NCBI GenBank assembly: GCA_946478975.1
Contig: CAMLEO010000326.1
Location: forward strand, 1-7,325
DNA from: an uncultured Steroidobacter sp.
GTDB taxonomy: Bacteria; Pseudomonadota; Gammaproteobacteria; Steroidobacterales; Steroidobacteraceae
Length of the DNA stretch: 7,325 nucleotides
Direction: 5' to 3'
The position numbers and the translations under genes are program-made. Under the pieces are notes generated by a model that saw only the letters and a list, made by a program, of their open reading frames with translations, was not told the origin of the DNA and searched no databases. Below, one piece after another: positions 5,875 to 7,325 of this stretch. How positions within the stretch are numbered: the first letter of the stretch is position 1; every line of letters begins with the position of its first letter.

Positions 5875-5892
5875 CGCCACCTGCGGTGGCGG
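5874..5892 (+). repeat. Hairpin 3 after pilQ
   Basis: CCGCCACC and GGTGGCGG form a perfect eight-base-pair stem with the loop TGC. It shares its first base with the outer arm of hairpin 2 and its last base with hairpin 4, so the three palindromes are exactly back to back. Confidence 0.55.
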
Positions 5893-5907
5893 GTACATCC
5901 ATGTACC
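5892..5907 (+). repeat. Hairpin 4 after pilQ
   Basis: GGTACAT (5892-5898) and ATGTACC (5901-5907) are exact reverse complements around CC. As RNA this would be a six-base-pair stem with a four-base loop. It continues the palindrome series directly from hairpin 3. Confidence 0.5.
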
Positions 5908-5931
5908 TCTGGTAGCTCTCGTAACGGCCGT

Positions 5932-5959
5932 GGCCGCCTTGGGGCGGCCTCTTTCGTTT
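5932..5959 (+). terminator. Probable intrinsic terminator of the pil operon
   Basis: GGCCGCC (5932-5938) and GGCGGCC (5943-5949) form a perfect seven-base-pair GC stem with the loop TTGG. TCTTTCGTTT (5950-5959) follows at once, with seven Ts in ten bases. This is the layout of a Rho-independent terminator, though the T-tract is interrupted by C and CG, so termination may be partial. It would separate pilMNOPQ from aroKB, 16 bases before the aroK ATG. Confidence 0.55.
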
Positions 5960-5964
5960 ATAGT
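5959..5964 (+). promoter_or_regulatory. -10-like element immediately upstream of aroK
   Basis: TATAGT matches the sigma-70 -10 consensus at five of six positions. It ends only ten bases before the aroK ATG, so transcription from it would start about four bases before the start codon, giving a nearly leaderless mRNA. No good -35 is present; TTGGGG at 5939-5944 is only 14 bases away, too close. It is placed so that aroKB could be expressed independently of the terminated pil transcript. Confidence 0.35.
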
Positions 5965-5974
5965 CGGGGGCCGC

Positions 5975-6505
5975 ATGACCTCCGCTACCACCAACGTCTT
6001 CCTGATCGGCCCGATGGGCTCGGGCAAGACTGCCGTCGGCAAGCAGCTCGCCAAGCTGCTGCATCTGCAGTTCTACGACAGCGATGCCGAGATCGAGCAT
6101 CGCACCGGCGTCGACATTCCCTATATTTTCGAGAAGGAAGGCGAGGCCGGCTTTCGCGAGCGCGAACGCGAGGTGATCGATTCGCTGACGTCGATGCACG
6201 AGGTGATCATCGCGACAGGCGGCGGCGCGGTGCTGCTGCCGGAGAATCGCGAGCATCTCGCCAGCCGGGGCCACGTGGTTTATCTGCAGACCGGCATCGA
6301 GCAACAGCTGGAACGCACGCGTCACGGCCGCCAGCGTCCGCTGCTCTACACCGACAATCCCGAACAAAGGCTGCGCGACCTGATGGCCTTTCGCGCGCCG
6401 TTGTATGAATCGATCGCCGCCGTCGTGGTGTCCACCGACGGGCGCCAGGTACGCGCGGTGGCCGAGGAAGTCGTGCAGCGCTTGCAGGAGCTGTCCACCC
6501 CATGA
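5975..6505 (+). CDS. aroK: Shikimate kinase AroK
   Basis: AroK phosphorylates shikimate at the 3-hydroxyl with ATP, the fifth step of chorismate synthesis, in the cytoplasm. The 176-residue product has the family length. It shows the P-loop GPMGSGKT (12-19), the DSD pair (D35, D37) that contacts magnesium and shikimate, FRERE with the shikimate-binding R61, the GGG motif at 82-84, the lid RPLL with R121, and R140 in FRAPLYE, which binds substrate. The ATG at 5975 gives an N-terminus aligned with E. coli AroK. The frame stays open upstream to 5801, but those 58 codons run through the hairpin region and have no family counterpart. The Shine-Dalgarno is unclear (a G run at 5966-5970, too near the start). 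The stop overlaps the aroB start as ATGA. Confidence 0.96.
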   Translation: MTSATTNVFLIGPMGSGKTAVGKQLAKLLHLQFYDSDAEIEHRTGVDIPYIFEKEGEAGFREREREVIDSLTSMHEVIIATGGGAVLLPENREHLASRGHVVYLQTGIEQQLERTRHGRQRPLLYTDNPEQRLRDLMAFRAPLYESIAAVVVSTDGRQVRAVAEEVVQRLQELSTP

Positions 6506-7325
6506 GTCATCAACCGCACCAACGCATCGACATTCCCCTTGGGGACCGCAGCTACCCGATCCTGATCGGCCCACATCTGCTCGAAGACGACGAATTGCTG
6601 GCTGAGCACATCGCCGCTCGCAACCTGCTGATCGTCACCAACGAAACGATTGCGCCGTTGTATCTGCGGCCGTTGGAAACAGCGTTGAAACAGCGTCGCG
6701 TCGCGTCGGTGGTGCTGCCGGATGGCGAGCAATACAAGACGCTCGATACCCTGTCACGAATCATCGACGCACTCGTCAACGAACGCATGAATCGCGACGC
6801 CGCTGTGATCGCGCTCGGCGGCGGCGTCGTTGGTGACATGGCCGGGTTCGCTGCGGCCTGTTATCAGCGCGGCATCGATTACATCCAAGTGCCCACGACG
6901 CTGCTGGCACAAGTGGACTCGTCGGTTGGCGGCAAGACCGGCGTGAATCACCCGAAAGCGAAGAACATGATCGGCGCGTTTCATCAGCCGCGCTGTGTGA
7001 TCGCCGACACCAGCACGCTCGGCACGTTGCAGGAACGCGAATACCGCGCCGGCATCGCCGAGATTGTGAAATACGGTTTGATTTACGACGCAGCGTTCTT
7101 CGAATGGCTGGAAGCGAATGCCGAACCGCTGGCGAATCGCGCCGACAGCGCTGTGATTCACGCGGTGCGCCGCTCGTGTGAGATCAAGGCTCAAGTCGTG
7201 GGTGCGGACGAACGTGAGCAGGGCTTGCGCGCCATTCTCAATTTGGGCCACACGTTTGGTCACGCGATCGAAACGGCATCGGGTTACGGCAACTGGCTGC
7301 ATGGTGAAGCTGTTGCCGCCGGCAT
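6502..7325 (+). CDS. aroB: 3-dehydroquinate synthase AroB (3' end beyond window)
   Basis: AroB converts DAHP to 3-dehydroquinate, the second step of the shikimate pathway, using NAD and a divalent metal. The 274 codons present cover most of the enzyme (about 360 residues in E. coli). They include DGEQYK (74-79), the NAD-binding GGGVVGD (106-112), the [22 protein letters not shown] block (129-150), KNMIGAF (154-160), [11 protein letters not shown] with probable metal ligand E187, [10 protein letters not shown] with H250, and [10 protein letters not shown] with H267. These three ligands align with E184, H247 and H264 of E. coli numbering. The ATG overlaps the aroK stop by four bases; AGGAG (6486-6490) lies 11 bases upstream, so coupling with aroK is likely. 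The reading frame is intact to the edge. Confidence 0.97.
   Translation, partial: MSHQPHQRIDIPLGDRSYPILIGPHLLEDDELLAEHIAARNLLIVTNETIAPLYLRPLETALKQRRVASVVLPDGEQYKTLDTLSRIIDALVNERMNRDAAVIALGGGVVGDMAGFAAACYQRGIDYIQVPTTLLAQVDSSVGGKTGVNHPKAKNMIGAFHQPRCVIADTSTLGTLQEREYRAGIAEIVKYGLIYDAAFFEWLEANAEPLANRADSAVIHAVRRSCEIKAQVVGADEREQGLRAILNLGHTFGHAIETASGYGNWLHGEAVAAG

Noticed and set aside
5801..5974. A 58-codon in-frame N-terminal extension of aroK
   Set aside because: It is the translation of the hairpin cluster and terminator, has no counterpart in AroK proteins, and the ATG at 5975 aligns with the family start.
1..7325. CRISPR arrays, tRNA or rRNA genes, insertion sequences, integrase or toxin-antitoxin genes
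   Set aside because: None seen: no spaced direct repeats, no cloverleaf or rRNA-like stretch and no transposase or recombinase motifs in any frame; the gene content is ordinary core genome.

Overview
The window carries the conserved Gammaproteobacterial type IV pilus alignment-secretin operon pilM-pilN-pilO-pilP-pilQ on the + strand. It is followed by the shikimate-pathway genes aroK and aroB, the latter cut by the right edge. At the left edge, on the - strand, are the first 25 codons of a divergent gene that is most likely the class A penicillin-binding protein gene mrcA/ponA, which flanks pilM/hofM in many Gammaproteobacteria. The gene order, the PilM/N/O/P/Q sequences and the E. coli-like AroK and AroB point to a GC-rich gammaproteobacterium, perhaps of the Xanthomonadales/Nevskiales/Steroidobacter kind. 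The genus cannot be fixed from this sequence alone.

Layout: mrcA start (1-76, -); a 506-base intergenic region (77-582) with the probable pil promoter; pilM (583-1644), pilN (1646-2236), pilO (2233-2889) and pilP (2907-3434), tightly packed with gaps or overlaps of 1, -4 and 17 bases; a structured 140-base gap; pilQ (3575-5800); a 174-base gap crowded with perfect hairpins, the last of which looks like an intrinsic terminator; aroK (5975-6505), overlapping aroB (6502-7325, partial) by ATGA.

How the genes work together: PilM is the cytoplasmic actin-like protein that grips the N-terminal tail of PilN. PilN and PilO form the inner-membrane dimer. The lipoprotein PilP links them to the PilQ secretin in the outer membrane. 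Together they form the alignment conduit for pilus extension and retraction (and often DNA uptake). AroK and AroB are housekeeping aromatic-biosynthesis enzymes whose position after pilQ (hofQ in E. coli) is an old conserved linkage.

I see no undescribed protein system here: every gene belongs to a well-known family. The items worth a second look are in the non-coding DNA. They are a near-consensus CRP/Vfr/Clp-type operator placed as for a class II activated promoter before pilM; a possible sigma-54 promoter and a second dyad next to it; a long hairpin covering the pilP stop codon and another just inside pilQ; and a run of five back-to-back perfect palindromes between pilQ and aroK, followed at once by a -10-like TATAGT that would make the aroK transcript nearly leaderless.
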